Shown here piece after piece: positions 1 through 13,430 of a DNA stretch of 64,000 nt; position 1 is the first letter of the stretch, and each line of letters opens with the position of its first letter. The notes beneath the pieces are model-generated. The model ran no database searches and was not told the DNA's origin. It saw nothing but the letters and a program-made list of their open reading frames with translations. Origin of the DNA: Takakia lepidozioides (lineage: Eukaryota; Streptophyta; Takakiopsida; Takakiales; Takakiaceae); assembly GCA_030704615.1 (NCBI GenBank), contig CM060733.1, forward strand, positions 27,096,001 to 27,160,000, read 5' to 3'. The position numbers and the translations under genes were made by a program.

Positions 1-761
1 CACCCAACACAACAAACCCTCTGCAGACTGCTTTAAAGCTACCGAGCTATATACATCAATGCCATACACTCCTTACCGCCCTAGTAATCCAAAGTGCAAC
101 ATTGAAAGCAGGCAACGAGCACAAAGAAGGTCTAGGATTCCTCGCAGAGCCCAACCCTGATAAGGAAGAGCATTGCAAGGGGAAGTGGTCCACCGGAGTC
201 TTTAGTTGCTTTTGGGCTCTGTTAATTGTGGCCCCTCTCTCTTCTTGCTTCCCACAAAGCTCTTTGAGCTTCTCGTGGACGTTATAAAGTACAATTTTAT
301 TTCACTTTATTTCTCCTCTTCCATAGTCACCGATCTAGAGTCATGCATTTACGTTTTGACAGTGTCACCTTCGCTGCCGTCTCCAGCCCCTTTTGGTGCA
401 ACTGCTCTTGGAGCCCATCAAGCTTTTCCTCCACCTCTTAACTTGTAAGATTGCCTCCTCCTCGGCAAGGGCAGCGGCCAGCCTCAAGGTCCTCAAACTC
501 CTGAGTTGAAGCAGCTAATTTTGCCTCACAACCGCCTGCCCAGGTTTTGACTTCCTGATGAGAAGTGTGACTCGGTTGTTAAGCGACATGGCCTCTTTTA
601 AGACAATCCAGCTCCAGACAGTACCTAATCCTGGTTAACATACGCCAACATGAACCGGACTGTTAACCGGGTAACCGCCCAACCCTAATCAACTACTTGA
701 AGCCGTAGACAAGGTGTGAGATCGGATCGACTCGATCGCACGGGTGTGACCTCCTTGAGTC
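1..761. other. No gene recognised upstream of the terpene cyclase
   Basis: Only short open frames without recognisable domains are seen here. The last 100 bases presumably belong to the upstream region of the HAD-terpene cyclase gene, but I see no clear promoter element. Confidence 0.4.
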
Positions 762-2319
762 ATGAGCACTTTCAACAGCAAGCTTTTCCCGTTTCTTAGC
801 TGCAGCAACAGTCCATTCAAAAATGTATGCTTCGACATCGGTGGAGTTCTTCTTGTGCCTAACCTAGACAACAGTCATGGCACGCCGCTGCACCCCACTC
901 GATTCAAGCGTATACTGCGCAGCCATGTTTGGTTCCATTATCTTGAGGGCAAGCTATCCTAGGCGGAAACCTTGCACAGGGTGTCCCTCGACACCGGTTT
1001 CAATGCAGAAGATATTCAAACATTCGTTGACAGAGCGAGAGGTTCTCTCCGTCCTGTTACTGCAATTCTCCAACTGGTAGATGCTCTAGGTGCTACGGGC
1101 AAGCTCAAACTGTTCTGCATGACTAATGCTGCTAGAGAAGACCACGACTACCTCCTCGCGAGATTCCCAGAAGTTTTCCAGAAGTTTGATAGCAAACCCA
1201 ACTTCGGTTATTTCCAGCACGTTTTGCACGAGACGGGTTGCAAAGCATCAGAAACCATTTTCATCGACGACACACTACAGAATGTGGTTGCTGCCGAGTC
1301 CTTGGGGTTCGTGAACTGGTGTTCTTGTCGGATCGGAAGAAGTCAAGGTGACGGTCAACCTCGTATTGTACCATCTTCGCACTTACGAGGAGAGGCTGTT
1401 AGCCGCTGCTGATTATTTGTTGCGGAGGAAGGGACCAGTTGATAGATGTCCCTCTCTTACGTCCGACGGCCTTCGAGTCACACAGCAGTTCGACCGCTTT
1501 TTGATTGCGGAACTGGTAGAGGACCCAGACTTCCTTCCCATGCACAAAGCTCCAGCAACCGGGACTTTTAACTTTTTCCCTCCAGAGGAAAGGCTGGCCC
1601 AAAGAGATCAAAATACCAACGCGGCCACCCACACAAATTTCCCAGATGATCTCGACACAACCTCACTGGCGCTAAGTGCCTTGTACAAGTTCTCAAAAGT
1701 GGACATGAAAACAATCGACGCCGCATTGGACAAGATGCTAGAAATGAGGAACGAGGACGGCTTTTTGTACTTCGACCCCTCGCGTCCACGGGTACATGCT
1801 GTCAATCAGGTCCACATATCCTACCTGTTTCACTAGCAGGCCGACCCGCACCTGCGAAGAAGACCGTTCAAAAAGTTTCTGTACAACTTGGTCAAGAGCA
1901 GAGCGTATCTGCGTGGGAGTATGTACTATCCCCTGCCAGACACCTTTTTGTGTCAGCTTGCTCGCCTTGCACGCAAGTTCAAGCTGCACTTCCAAAAGGC
2001 AGGTTTTCTGGAACTACTGGCGCAGCGGGTGAGCGAGCGTGCTGGAAAGCAAGGGAGCGCTCTGGCCCTTGCAATGAGACTGCTCGCTTGCGAGCTGTGC
2101 GGCATACGCAACACCAGCGATCGGGAGCAGCTGGCACGGTTGCAGAACGTGGATGGATCATGGGATCTTTGTCCCTTCTATACCTACAGCGACCCCCAAG
2201 GCTGGTTCGGGAATGAGGTCACTACAACTGCTTTTGCCCTGGCTGCGCTCCGCAGTGGATATCACAACCCCAACTTAGGTGTTGAAATTACATGCAATGC
2301 GACATGCACAGAGGCATGA
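762..2319 (+). pseudogene. HAD-terpene cyclase fusion (drimane synthase-like), broken
   Basis: About 519 codons without introns. The N-terminal part is a haloacid dehalogenase-like domain: a nucleophile-loop motif FDIGGVL near residue 27 and a late acidic motif IFIDDT near position 1258. The C-terminal part is a class II terpene cyclase beta domain with the DxDTT general-acid motif (DDLDTTS, 1645-1665) and a QW-type motif (QNVDGSW, near 2143). This two-domain order is that of fungal AstC-type drimanyl diphosphate synthases and marine bacterial drimenol synthases, which cyclise farnesyl diphosphate and remove phosphate. Three lesions are visible: an in-frame TAG at 960-962, a one-base frame change between about 1310 and 1325, and a second in-frame TAG at 1834-1836. 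Family-like sequence continues in register across both stops. The end at 2319 fits full length. It is probably a recent pseudogene; assembly error or an unusual decoding route is less likely. Lack of introns next to intron-rich genes suggests horizontal or retro origin. Confidence 0.8.
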
Positions 2320-5300
2320 ACGGGAGACTCGTCGAGTTCTTCTCTTCGACTGGGCTTGAATTCTTGCAAGTAGTATCCACCATGTCGCCATCTCGAGTGG
2401 TTCAAATCGTTTTCTTCCACTACCTATTTGGGCTCATACAAACTTGCTGAAATGTCGAAAATCCTTGGGTTTGGAGTAGTATTTTGATATGTAAAACATT
2501 CTACATGCATGTGTTATCAATTGGTTATTTATTTCTAAAAAGTGCCACAATTTAGAAAGGCCTTACAGTCAATATGCTCAGGTCCAACCCTTTACTGTGA
2601 CGCTCTCAAGACTCATACGAGGCTGGTATCCAATACCGACTTGAATCTGGAGTGTGCACTGTGCATTCTTAGTCAGGCATCTCCGTGCCCACATTACTCT
2701 GCTCTAGATTCTAGACCCAAGAACGTTATCATGTCGTGGGCATTCGAGGGGTTTGTGATATGATTTGTAAAGTACAAAATAAAATGCAGATCCCTCATCT
2801 CCACCGTTTCTTCATGAATCAACAAGTACAAGTTTTAGAAGTTCGGTAGTAGAACGAGTCGGAGCTTAGACCATGGGTCAAACAGGTACGTCACAGCTAT
2901 GTCCTGTCACTGTAGCCTTGTGGGTATAAACCTTGTAGGCTACATTTCTTTTGGCATGAGCACATGTGGTATATGTATTGAATTCCCCACCTTCTTATTG
3001 CAGGTGCCTTAAGTTTAGTGACGTTGCTGGTCCTCAACACAAGTTCAAAAGTTTCAGATCGTAGTTTGTCAGCTTTGGGGACTCATCCGATACGGTAAGG
3101 CTACCATGGGACACCATGCCACTCGTTGGAGAGCCACGCTTTCTATCTTGAAAAACCTTCATGATTGCTGTTTTATCTTTTCTCTTGCTTTCTATCTTCT
3201 TTGTTTGAAGTTGAGCTGCTCTCTTTTGCAAAGCTCTGCCTTCATATCAGCTCTATCTTCAAAGCATATCGGTTTGACACCCTTGCAGGCAGCCATTGGT
3301 ATTGTGCAGCTTCCTGCAATCTACCTTGACTGGATCTATTGGAATGGCTGTTGCTCAACATTCAGGCGTTCCCTCTGCATCCCTAAGCAGAAGAAGTTGA
3401 ATATCAGAAAATCCCCATATGAAGGCCGGTGACGATCTGAGGGATTAATAAGAGCAAGCTTTGATCAGTGATTTGTACGAGCAAATATGGACTGTTGCGT
3501 TCCGGATTTTAGTTCAGGGCTGTTAGTCCATGAATTCTGGACCTCCATTGTGTCTAGCTAGTAACTGATCAGCAAAATTGCGTTGAAATAACACTCCCAA
3601 CCTATGATTTACTATACACAGCTTTGGACTTATCTTGACATTAGAGTCCTCCCGTAATGTAGAGCACTATTAGATAGACTGTTCGTGACAGCTCGTCAAC
3701 TAATTAGGCATTTAATTAGGCATTTATGTAGTGCATATCTGTAGAGTGGATTAAGGTGATCCACAGAATATTTAGATTGAGCTAAGGTCCATGCTGGCCT
3801 ATTTACCAGCGTTGATCTAGCGATCAAAATTTGTATATATTGGACTCTTGTCCATTCTTATTGTATCAAGAAGTGTGCCTTTCACTCAGACCATGGCTTT
3901 CTACAAACTGGCACTATATATGAAGAGAGCTCACAAGCAAGTTACGGCAAGTTACTCCACTCCAGGTTAATTGTCGAGCGTCGGAGGGCGACGATGCAAC
4001 ACCACTGCATCAACTCTGCACTAGACAAACACAACCAATTGTAATCAATCCTGGTGCTGTTTCTCTCTAAAAGAAATGATTGATTGATGGAAGTCTTGGT
4101 CAATCCTGTTTAGCTGTTCCTGTGCAACCAAAGTTGGCTCTCTCGCTGGATCCTCTTCAAGGTGTCGAACTCCTTCTTCAGAAGTATGTTTTTGCTGCAG
4201 AGAAAATGACCTCAAGTACGAGCTTATTCAGGTTCTATGTACAGTAGTTTTCCATTTCCAAGGTCATCACTTGTTTCGATATTGACTTCTCCATGCATTT
4301 GAATGACCTAGTTTGGCACAGGAACTCACATTTTCAGAAAAACAGCAGGTAAGACGCGTAGCGAGTCTCCATCCAGCTACCACGTCAGTGCAGGTATGGA
4401 TTCATTCCTCTTTGCGTATTGGCCAACCGTTGGTGCACCCATAAAAATGCCCTGACACCTTTAAAAAATGGGTGCTCCATAGGGGTACACGGGTGCACCG
4501 CATTTGGGGCATGCACCACGATGAGGGCTTCTAGCTTCTACCCTATTACCTTAATTTGATGTCTGGTAAGGGCCTGAGAGAAGTTGCATGGAGGGAGAAA
4601 GAACAAAGAACGTAGAGATCTTGTCGAGATAACTTGCGAAAGAAAGAGCCGATACAGGCCTACATGATCCACAGTGATTAGCTGCAAGTTTGCGATTATG
4701 TTTCTCTTCGTTGTAATGTCTGTGCGAGGAACTCGCTAGTTTGTCTTTTTTGAGGCTCTTGTTGTTGTATAGATGTCACAGGGTAAGTTACCATCCGGTC
4801 TGCAGGGGCGTGAAGGATAGAGCCAAAGTCTGTCGAGCTAGGTGCGTAGTGCACATGTGGTCAGGATACTCCCCTTAGAAGTTTTGTCGTAATCATGATC
4901 TTGGAAGTTTCGGATGTCTGATTTGGGCTGGAATGAGTCTTGAAATTTGGGTCGTGGGTGCCAGCTTCGTGCTAGCCCAAAATTCACCACCAAGGAAACA
5001 TCACACACTGTTCCTACTGAAATCTTCTCAGCTTGAGTCTGTTTTCTGCTCCCCAGAGGTTGCTAAGATGAAAGGCTCCAGGAGGTTGAGGTCAAAGAAC
5101 GTTCATGGAATCTGTCAAGGTGTTCGAGCACTTGAGCACAGAACCAAATGCAAAAGAAGTATTCAATCCAAAACCATTCAATGGTAATGAGCTTAACTCG
5201 CCACAAGATGATGAAATTGACTCTGCGTCTCTTAAGCAAATTCTGCTTTCATTCATCTTTGTTAGATGTACACAAAACAACTGGTAGGTTTTGCATACAT

Positions 5301-5510
5301 TGGTGAATTCAATAGACAGAAAACATCAAGGAAACTCCAAGAATTGGATCTAACAAATGTAATCATTTAACCAAAACATGATATACAATTTAGATTCAGT
5401 AACCAGTGCATTCTCTACATGAGGCTGTTCAGATGCTGCCCCCCACTGGTCATAGAGTGAGTGACAAACAAACCTCTTGGGTGACATCCAGATCTGCTGT
5501 ACGTACACAA
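2320..5510. other. Intergenic region, no gene supported
   Basis: No recognisable gene. A 108-codon open frame on plus (3106-3432) faces a lysine/arginine-rich frame on minus (3034-3231); neither shows a domain or convincing splice sites. Near 4430-4500 the word GGTGCACCC recurs in opposite orientation. The right part is the region beyond the VPS2 3' end. Confidence 0.4.
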
Positions 5511-5702
5511 CAGCTGTGCATTGACAAACAAACCTAAAATGGTGTAGAAATTCAAGAGCTCCTTTGAGTACATCCTGATCTACACAGGCTGCTCAATATC
5601 AAATAACAGCTGTGCATTGACAAACAAACCTAAAATGGTGTAGAAATTCAAGAGCTCCTTTGAGTACATCCTGATCTACACAGGCTGCTCAATATCAAAT
5701 AT
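5511..5702. repeat. 96-bp direct tandem duplication at the VPS2 3' end
   Basis: The block starting cagctgtgcattgacaaaca at 5511 is repeated at 5607, almost without differences, up to about 5700. The second copy runs into the stop codon and last codons of VPS2 (minus strand), so the first copy carries a detached duplicate of the 3' end of the coding sequence within the downstream flank. The near identity implies a recent event. Confidence 0.9.
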
Positions 5703-8700
5703 TGCGCAATGCTGCCAGTCTTTGCTCCAGATCATCCACATTTGAGCTGTGGACCCACACAAGCCACAAGATCAGCTCACTGTTCTTGTCTGTTACAGTA
5801 TACTCATAAGACATTGTTGGCGTAGCCATAGACCCCGGCCAGAACAAAAGGGGACACACTACCTTTGTGGGACTTTACTGTGATACAAAGAATTTGTTCG
5901 GGCTTTCCAGATTTCCTCTAGAAGAAAGAAAGTAGGGAACTTCATAGTGTCCATGGGAAGCTCACAGAGCTTAGGGGATAAGGGGAAAGAGAAAAGAGAA
6001 AAGAGAACAGAAAAGTGAGGCCTCAAGAGAGGTAGAATACTCATATGACTCCGCCTGGTGCCATAGCCTTCCTACAAGGAAACTGATAACTTAAGGTAAT
6101 CGATGAAACAAATGGCACTCACACAGCAATAGATGATATCCATCTTCAGGGTATCTTATGGTTTTCCATATATTGGAGAAGGATACCTTCCAGCATCTTG
6201 AGCCCTTGCCTTGCCAGCAAGCTTGCCCTTTGGTGCTGATGACAACTGTGCACACACCAGAAACACCATTAAGATTAGTCTTCTCCTTGTAATGGTTCGT
6301 AGACCTTGTGCACCTTCTGAAAATTCTCATTATCAGCGACCTACATCACACTTACACACACACACATCACACTTCTACTGTGGATGATTTGATGTATGTG
6401 TTCCAGCTATTTCAGTATCCGTTCATTGAAGACAACACTCTGAAATCTCTACAAATACTTTGTGCTGTGTACAATTAAACTGCAGCATAAGAAAATTCCT
6501 TGACTAAGTACCCCTGGTCTTGCACAATCAATCACACCCAAATGAGGTCTGCTGGCATTCATCTCACCCCCTAAATCAAAGGAATGCGCTCACATGCTAC
6601 TTCAAATATGCAACCTGAAACATAAGCCGCTCTAACTGTCAACTACTACCAAGATTGGGAATTGTTCTTCATCCTAGAAACAACAACCACAAAAGGCCTA
6701 TGCTTCCTCACCTGAGCTGCAATGTCAATTCCAATCTCATCAAGCACCTGCATTGACAGTTGCACATGTCAAACTAGGGTCATGCATCCCACACTGCAAG
6801 GTGGAACAATCCTGAGATAACCCAGAACCTACCACCAAAGAACTACTGGGGACCATGGGGAAGGAGAGAGACTTCAGTACAATGTGCCTGAGAAACAGTA
6901 AAGACTTTCTTTTCTGGTGCTGAATAACATGAAGAAAACATGAAACAGAGATCTGAATGCAGCTGACAGTTCTCGAACATCTGCAGAATCTCTACAGTAT
7001 GTCATGGACAACAGAAGAACCTGGTTGGTGAGCTCCTCCGTCTCTTCCTCTGCCTCCTCATTGTCCAACGCATCATCAATGGAGTCCGACATCATCTCTG
7101 TCTGTGAGGGGTCGCAACCACACTTGATACATTACTAACAAATGCGACACACTGAACATTACATCAGGAAGTTATCTGCTCTGCTCTGGCTCCCGCAAAT
7201 TGCGTCCAATATTTTATGGATCTTTCTTCCTTGATATTCGTAATAAGCATTCCTTGCATGTCAGTTAATCACATTGCCAAATACAGCCAAAGACAATACT
7301 ACCATCAATTCACCGAAATGTACCAGTGTGCTCTAAGAAAAGGGAAACAACGCCAGGGTCTACTAACCGTCATGTCCATTTGAGCAGACTGTCGCTGGAA
7401 CTCTTGCATCACTTTGGCCTGCTTTGCTGGTTCCATTTGCTGTTCAGTTTCCAAATGTGTTCAACATTAGTCCATCACACATAGCTTTTCATCCATTTTC
7501 CCTCTGTTGTTGGCTCTGTAACATGTTCTATGCATCCGTTACGGGAGATTATTGGACATAAAGGCAAGAGGCATAGCCAAATAATGCAGCTCACAAAATA
7601 ATCTGTAACCCAAATCTGACTGTCCTTAATCAAAGTTCATCATTTAATGCCATTCCGCCCATATTGGCTAGGTGGAAACAGTGACAACAACACCATAGAA
7701 ATGGAGTACGTTTGAACAGTCATGCAGTAGTTCCGGTGTGTCACATGGCAAGTTAGACTAAAGAACACTATACCTTGTTCATGGATGACATGGCCTTGGT
7801 GGCCCCTTTCATGGCGCCCGCCACTGCTGTGTTTGCATACATAGCCTGTGTTCCAATGCATGTCCCCGCCCTTTAGGACAGAAAGAAAGCAACACTTCAC
7901 GATTTCGCAAGAAGCAGACTGCTGGACTTTTAGCTTGTCAAAAAATATAGGAAATAAGAAGACCCCCTAAATAGCATTCATAAGGAGAAATTGCCCATGT
8001 GCTCTCTTCTCTGTGCACACCTGTGTATGACTGGCCACACCGCGCATCTGGGCACGACTACCCTGCAGCTTGGCGATCTGCTGACGTAAACGTATTAGCT
8101 GCCGTGCCAATATCTTTGTCGCTGCCTGCACCCCTCGGGCAACCCATTGTTACAGATTGGTCGACACTTGAAGCTGTGACAATGGGAATCCAAGATGGTA
8201 TTCATCAACTCTCCTTGTCGTGGCCCTCCATTTCTCCAAGAACTCAGCCTACTAAAGCACTCTCTGTGCAATATTAAGCAGACAAGGGAGAGACATGATT
8301 CCAAGAAAGACACATTTAGTTAGTCCTGATGAGGAAAAACAGCTTGACTCTGTACAATTTATATCAGCACATACTAAGAGACAAGTTAGTCCCTTATTCA
8401 GCTAATGAGAAATTGACATGACCATTTGAAGCTCCTCAAAGCCTTCAGCATAAACCGAATGCAGGTACCAAACAAACTTCTACATGGCAAACTTGACATG
8501 AACTTCAACAACAAGAAAGCAAAATTTGCACAGTTGCCATCTGGAGGAATACCTCATTCCCAGTTTTTGCTGTCTTCTTTATCTCCGCAACAAGTTTTTT
8601 CTCCTGTAACAATGTATCCCCTTGTCCTGGTGATGAATTTGGTTAACAAACAGCAATGGTGCTCTTGACCAGCATGACTGGCAGAGGACACATGACACAA

Positions 8701-10590
8701 CCTACTTATGCAAAACCCAACTTGATAGCTTGGATTCAACCTTTTGAAGTCAAAACAGACATCATGATTTCAATGCTAATTCAGTGGTTGAAGTCATGCA
8801 CATGCTTGATCCTTGACTCTCTGTGGATTCCAATCTTTGAGACCACAATACCTCTCAAGAATATCTTTGTTTGATGATCCTAGTCATGGATTACTGTACA
8901 TTTGCCTATAGAGTCCATCTTGGAAATTTTGCCAGCTGGCATATTAGAAGATGTAGCTCCAAACTTGCCAAGGGTCTCATAGTTTCCACCATGTTTTGTC
9001 GTCTCCAAGATCAGCTACCATCTAATCGTTAGACATTTAACAAAGGGGTGATTTTGCTCAGAAAATGAGAGAAAATTGTGGGAGGCCCAAAGGGTCATAG
9101 TTGAACAAACAGAGAGCTGAACAACAGAGACAGACACACACTCAGACAAACACAAAGACCCTTTTGGGATTTGGGAAGGTGACTTCCTGTACCTCTAATT
9201 GTAATGTTCCAATTTCGCATTCAATCCCTGTGGAAACAGACCCAACAAAATGAATCACTTTAAAGCCTCCTGTCACTTGAGAAATACAAATAAGTGAATT
9301 TTCTCTACATATCAGACTTCTGACTTGAACTTTTTTCAATTCACTTGATTGGCCACCCTGCCATACACCATTTCCCACATTCTAAACTCTCCTTTCATGA
9401 CGCAATATTTTTGAATTGATTGGCCACATTTAGCCTTCTCAGGCTGAAAGCTTGTTGCGTGGCTAGATAGGCCTTGTGTTCCCTCATTAGTGTTAATAAC
9501 AAATGAAGTCCGTCTGTAACTCTTAAACCCATTTTGATTTGCTGCACAAGAGCATATTGACAAATAAGCAAGACTTTCTGTTTCAGGAGAGAGCCCACAA
9601 GTAGTGATTCTCACAAAACTGCAATTGATACAAACCACAAATTGGATAAGGACACTTCTAAGCACTTAGTCGGGCAAAACGTTACCTCGTGTTGCAATTG
9701 CCATCTCCCTCTTACTAGTCCGAAGTGCATCTGTGAGACAGATAAAACACGTTTTAAAATTAAGCCAAAGGAAACCACAGCTCTTATTAGAACTCTGCCT
9801 GCCCTGCTACACTTTGATGGGACCCCACTTGAATATGATCATGTGGTGTGGAAAGATTTATTGAATCTTACCCCACCATGAAATGGCTGGGAGCAAAGAT
9901 TTCCACGACCGATTCACAATAAACAGCAGAATAATCTCCAAGCAAGTCCGGGTGAAAAATCTGATCAAATGACACAGTACCTTTTGACTGCATGTGGAGA
10001 GATAACCCTTCCACCCACAAATCCATTTTATTGGACAAGGTGTGGAGAAGGGGGGAGAAGGGGTGGTTAGCTCTCCGTCCATGGAGAAATAGGTCCATAT
10101 AGGTCCATACAATTCCCCATACAACGAACACCTGGTGGCTGAACTAATAGAAGAAGGCATCATGAAATCCTCAGTAATCATCCCAAATTATCATATCAAC
10201 CTAGTAAGGCAATAAAAACTCCTGGAAACACAGGATCGACTGGACCCGGTAATCAGCAGTACTGAGAGATTGGTTTTTATTGTGTTAGGACACACACCAT
10301 CCTGCAACAGTAGACCTTTGAAGACGAATTCCAATGTTAGTTGGGGGCAATAAGTGGCAACGTTGAGTATACCACAGGACTTTTATGACGTCCACAGGAT
10401 GCTAGTAGCTGGGTTGGGGAATTGACAGAGAAAGAATTACTCAGAGCAGAGGTCACATCGAGAAAGAGACAGAGAGAGGGAGAGAGAGAGAGAGGGGTGT
10501 GGGGGGGAGGAGATGGTCACTCTGAAGCAAACACAGCTCGACTTTAAGAACGATACCTTTAGCATTAGGTTTCTTCTTGAATATGTTCAT
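5695..10590 (-). CDS. VPS2: ESCRT-III subunit VPS2 (VPS2.2/2.3 type, CHMP2 family)
   Basis: Eleven exons: 10557-10590, 9686-9730, 9193-9227, 8553-8603, 8021-8125, 7774-7845, 7368-7439, 7021-7101, 6712-6747, 6187-6245, 5695-5746. They give 213 residues, close to the usual 215-225. The start MNIFKKK, the basic helical core with LARQLIRLRQQI, the segment GAMKGATKAM, the acidic stretch EEAEEETEEL and the tail DDLEQRLAALRNI match plant VPS2.2/2.3. The tail fits a MIM1 motif, which binds the MIT domain of the VPS4 ATPase. The protein is a soluble subunit that polymerises on endosomes and helps membrane scission during multivesicular body formation. All exon phases close. The first intron carries a CT-rich tract (on the gene strand) at 10455-10505. 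The last exon is involved in the 96-bp tandem duplication. Confidence 0.93.
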
Positions 10591-13430
10591 CATAGAAACA
10601 CAAATTTAAGAAAGATGGCTGATAACCGATGAAGACAACGGACTGTGACTTTTCCCCGCCTCGCTTTTGTCCTTTTGTCCTTTTGTCTCTTTCTTAGATA
10701 CGTCTGTTCAAAGAACCGGGCCTCGGGCTGCGTCAACTCTTCGAGTGTCCTGTAACAAGTCCCTCAGCACTACGAAAGGTGGTGCAGATTTCTTGACCCC
10801 AAGTCGTTCGATCATTGGAAGGACGCAATCGATTGCGTACCTTCCTAGAAAACTCTCATTAGGATTTCGATTCTGTGAATCCTGACAGTGAGCTCTCCCT
10901 GCCTCCACTTCTCTCTTGTGCAGTGAAGTTTCTATCTCTGTAACAGCGAAAAAAACTGGGTAAAATCGTTGCAAGGACAAACTTAGCTGCCTCCTCTACA
11001 ATGGATACTAACGAAAACGGAATTAAAGCATGTGCACAGAAGGGAGAGGGAGGAAAGCGCGCTCAAGACACAGAACAGGCCACAGCTTTCCCGCGAGGAA
11101 AGCGTGGATGGAAGGATGCACGGGACAATGTAGGTGATACAACAAAGGCCTGACGTACAACCAAATTCACAACAGAACCGCGGGGACAAACAGAGCTCGG
11201 GAAACACTTGGGATCATCTGGTCGCAGAGGAGTCAAGGCGAGAGAGACTCCATCAGAAAGAATAAGTCTAATCAATGTCTTCTGAAAATCAACGACTTCA
11301 TATCCGAGTCAAGGCTTGGGATTGTGAAAAATCTTCACTGGGTCTTGAAGAGTAAGAACGACTCTGCAAAGAGAACCGACTCAAACACAATGAAGAAGCC
11401 TGCATTCATCAGTGTCTACTAAAAGTCCGAGACCCTCCCGTACATAAACCAACACCCAACAGAGAGAATCAACCTGGACAACCCACAACTGAAAGATGCA
11501 CGCAAAGATGCAGGAACTGATGAAGCAGATGATGGTGGGTAGAGGGGTACTTCTGCGGCATGAGAGAAGAGACGCTGTGTGGGAAGGTTAAACCCCTGGC
11601 AGGATTTGGTCATCGTTGAATTATGATCGTTTCTTGTCTCCCTTCATCCCTAGCCAATGGATAGATAGATGTATGTAACTTCGGCTTTGCCTGGATACTC
11701 GCAGTGGCCGTTCGGGCAACGCAGCCACGTCACACGTTACCGTTGGACCTGACCCGATGCCCATTGGAGGAACAAGGTGAAGACATTTGGGAAGAAAGAA
11801 GGTTCTCTTCTCCTGCAGCACAAAAGTGACAGCCCTTTCTCCTCGCTTTAGGGCAAACCCGCGTGCACAGCAGCCAGCTCGCGGAAGGATCGCACTCTCC
11901 TCGTTCTGTAATGCGTAGTTTGCATAAGTGTACGGGTGATTTAATCAGCCAGAGCTGCACTGGCTCCCTGTGAGCTCACAAGCACTTCCATCATCCTATG
12001 CTGAGCTCACTGATGTGATGGTAAATCCTGCGTATAGCGAGATTAGTCTCCCACCGCCACAATGTTGGCCCTCCCTCCGCAAGAGAGTGAAGCAAGCGAC
12101 TTGGGTTTGGGCAGGTAGCTGCACATTTCTACAAAATGTGCAGCTACCTGTGGCAGATCGATCACAGGGCCAGGGAATCGTTTGATGAGGTAGACGCACA
12201 TCACAGATCTGTGACGGCTGAAAGTCGACCGTCTTCTGAGATGTCAAAGGCCTGTGAGATCTGCAACAACACAGTCGAGCAGCAGCTGTATAGTACAGAG
12301 GAGGTCTAGGGATCTTTCCAGCTGCATGTGCTGAGTCTAAGCACCTGCAAGAATGAAGGATCCGAGCATGCCATGCCATGCAGCAGTGGTCAACACCCCC
12401 GTCACCCGCCCCCAATGAGCTTGCCACAGATCATGTCAGAGTGGTTATGCCACAGTTAAGGCAGGCACACACGGAGATCATCGTTGAATATATCTCTGGC
12501 CTGCCAGTGATGGCAGAGAGCAATTGGGCTTCGGCACTAGACTCTCAGATTTGATTTGCCTACAGACAGGCTAATGTTCACCAGGCCATCAGCTGTCAAT
12601 TGTAAGAAGTTGCACATCCTCCTCCTTAGCAGACAAGTGTTTGAAATCACTTGCTTGGGTCATATGGCGTCCAATCTTCCTTCTCTCTAGCCTTCTTCTC
12701 TAATGTGTGGTGGGCAATCAATCCCCAGTCTAGGACCATCTCCAGCATGTCACATTCTGTCTTATCTCCACCACTGCAGCATGGGACTGAACTATGCAAG
12801 ATGTCATGTGACTGGGGTCTTCAAGCTCGTTCAATTTCGGCATCCCAAACTCAGAGAGACTTCTGTAATGTTGTTCTTGATCCTCCATTGCATGGCTTTG
12901 GACTCTTGTCGCAGGAATTGATAATCCAGCCCGTACAAGATTCAGAGCTGATTCACAGAAGAAGCTGGGGTGGGCAGATGTACTCAAATTATTACAAGTC
13001 ATACCTTATGGTCCAAGTTCCTGCTGAAGTGATGGGCTCATGGAAAATGGACAAATGGATTGGCCCTTACTTGGCCCAACGCGAAAGTGTATTCAATGTC
13101 AGAGAGGAAACTGCCAGCCAATGTTCCGCAATAACCAGGATAGTATTTACTCCAGCATTTACTTTGCTCTTATTAAATTGTGAGACCTTAGAATGGAAGA
13201 TACACAAACCAACAGGTAAAGAGACTCCAGTACCTCCACCACTGAATTCCATTGTGGAGTGACCATCGTCACCATCTACAGGGCCAGGGCTGCAAATACA
13301 TCCAGGCAACTCTTGCCCCACCTCTGTAGGCAGAATATGTGCCTGAGAGTTGCAACTTAAATTGCACTATATTTACAGATTTATTCAATTAAGACTCCTC
13401 AGATATATGGGTCCCTTGCTGGCAAATCTA
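10591..13430. other. Intergenic region between VPS2 and S1P lyase
   Basis: It holds the upstream region of VPS2 and the 3' flank of the lyase gene (both on minus). A 203-codon plus-strand open frame at 12651-13262 has no domain, no family resemblance and an overlapping open frame on the other strand, so I do not call it. A perfect hairpin at 12112-12150 is listed separately. Confidence 0.5.
12112..12150. repeat. Perfect 17-bp inverted repeat, 5-nt loop
   Basis: The left arm caggtagctgcacattt (12112-12128) and the right arm (12134-12150) are exact reverse complements, separated by ctaca. There is no T-run after it, and the flanking bases do not extend the stem. It could be a foldback remnant or a transcribed stem-loop. 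Confidence 0.9.

Noticed and set aside
3034-3432. Basic open frame (minus) and hydrophobic open frame (plus) facing each other
   Set aside because: Complementary reading of the same DNA, with neither showing a family motif or splice partners.
5747-6186. U12-type intron in VPS2 suggested by the donor gtatcctt
   Set aside because: No U12 branch-site sequence is visible near the acceptor.
12651-13262. 203-codon open frame on the plus strand
   Set aside because: No domain, no splice context, composition like the surrounding non-coding DNA, and overlapping open frames on the other strand.
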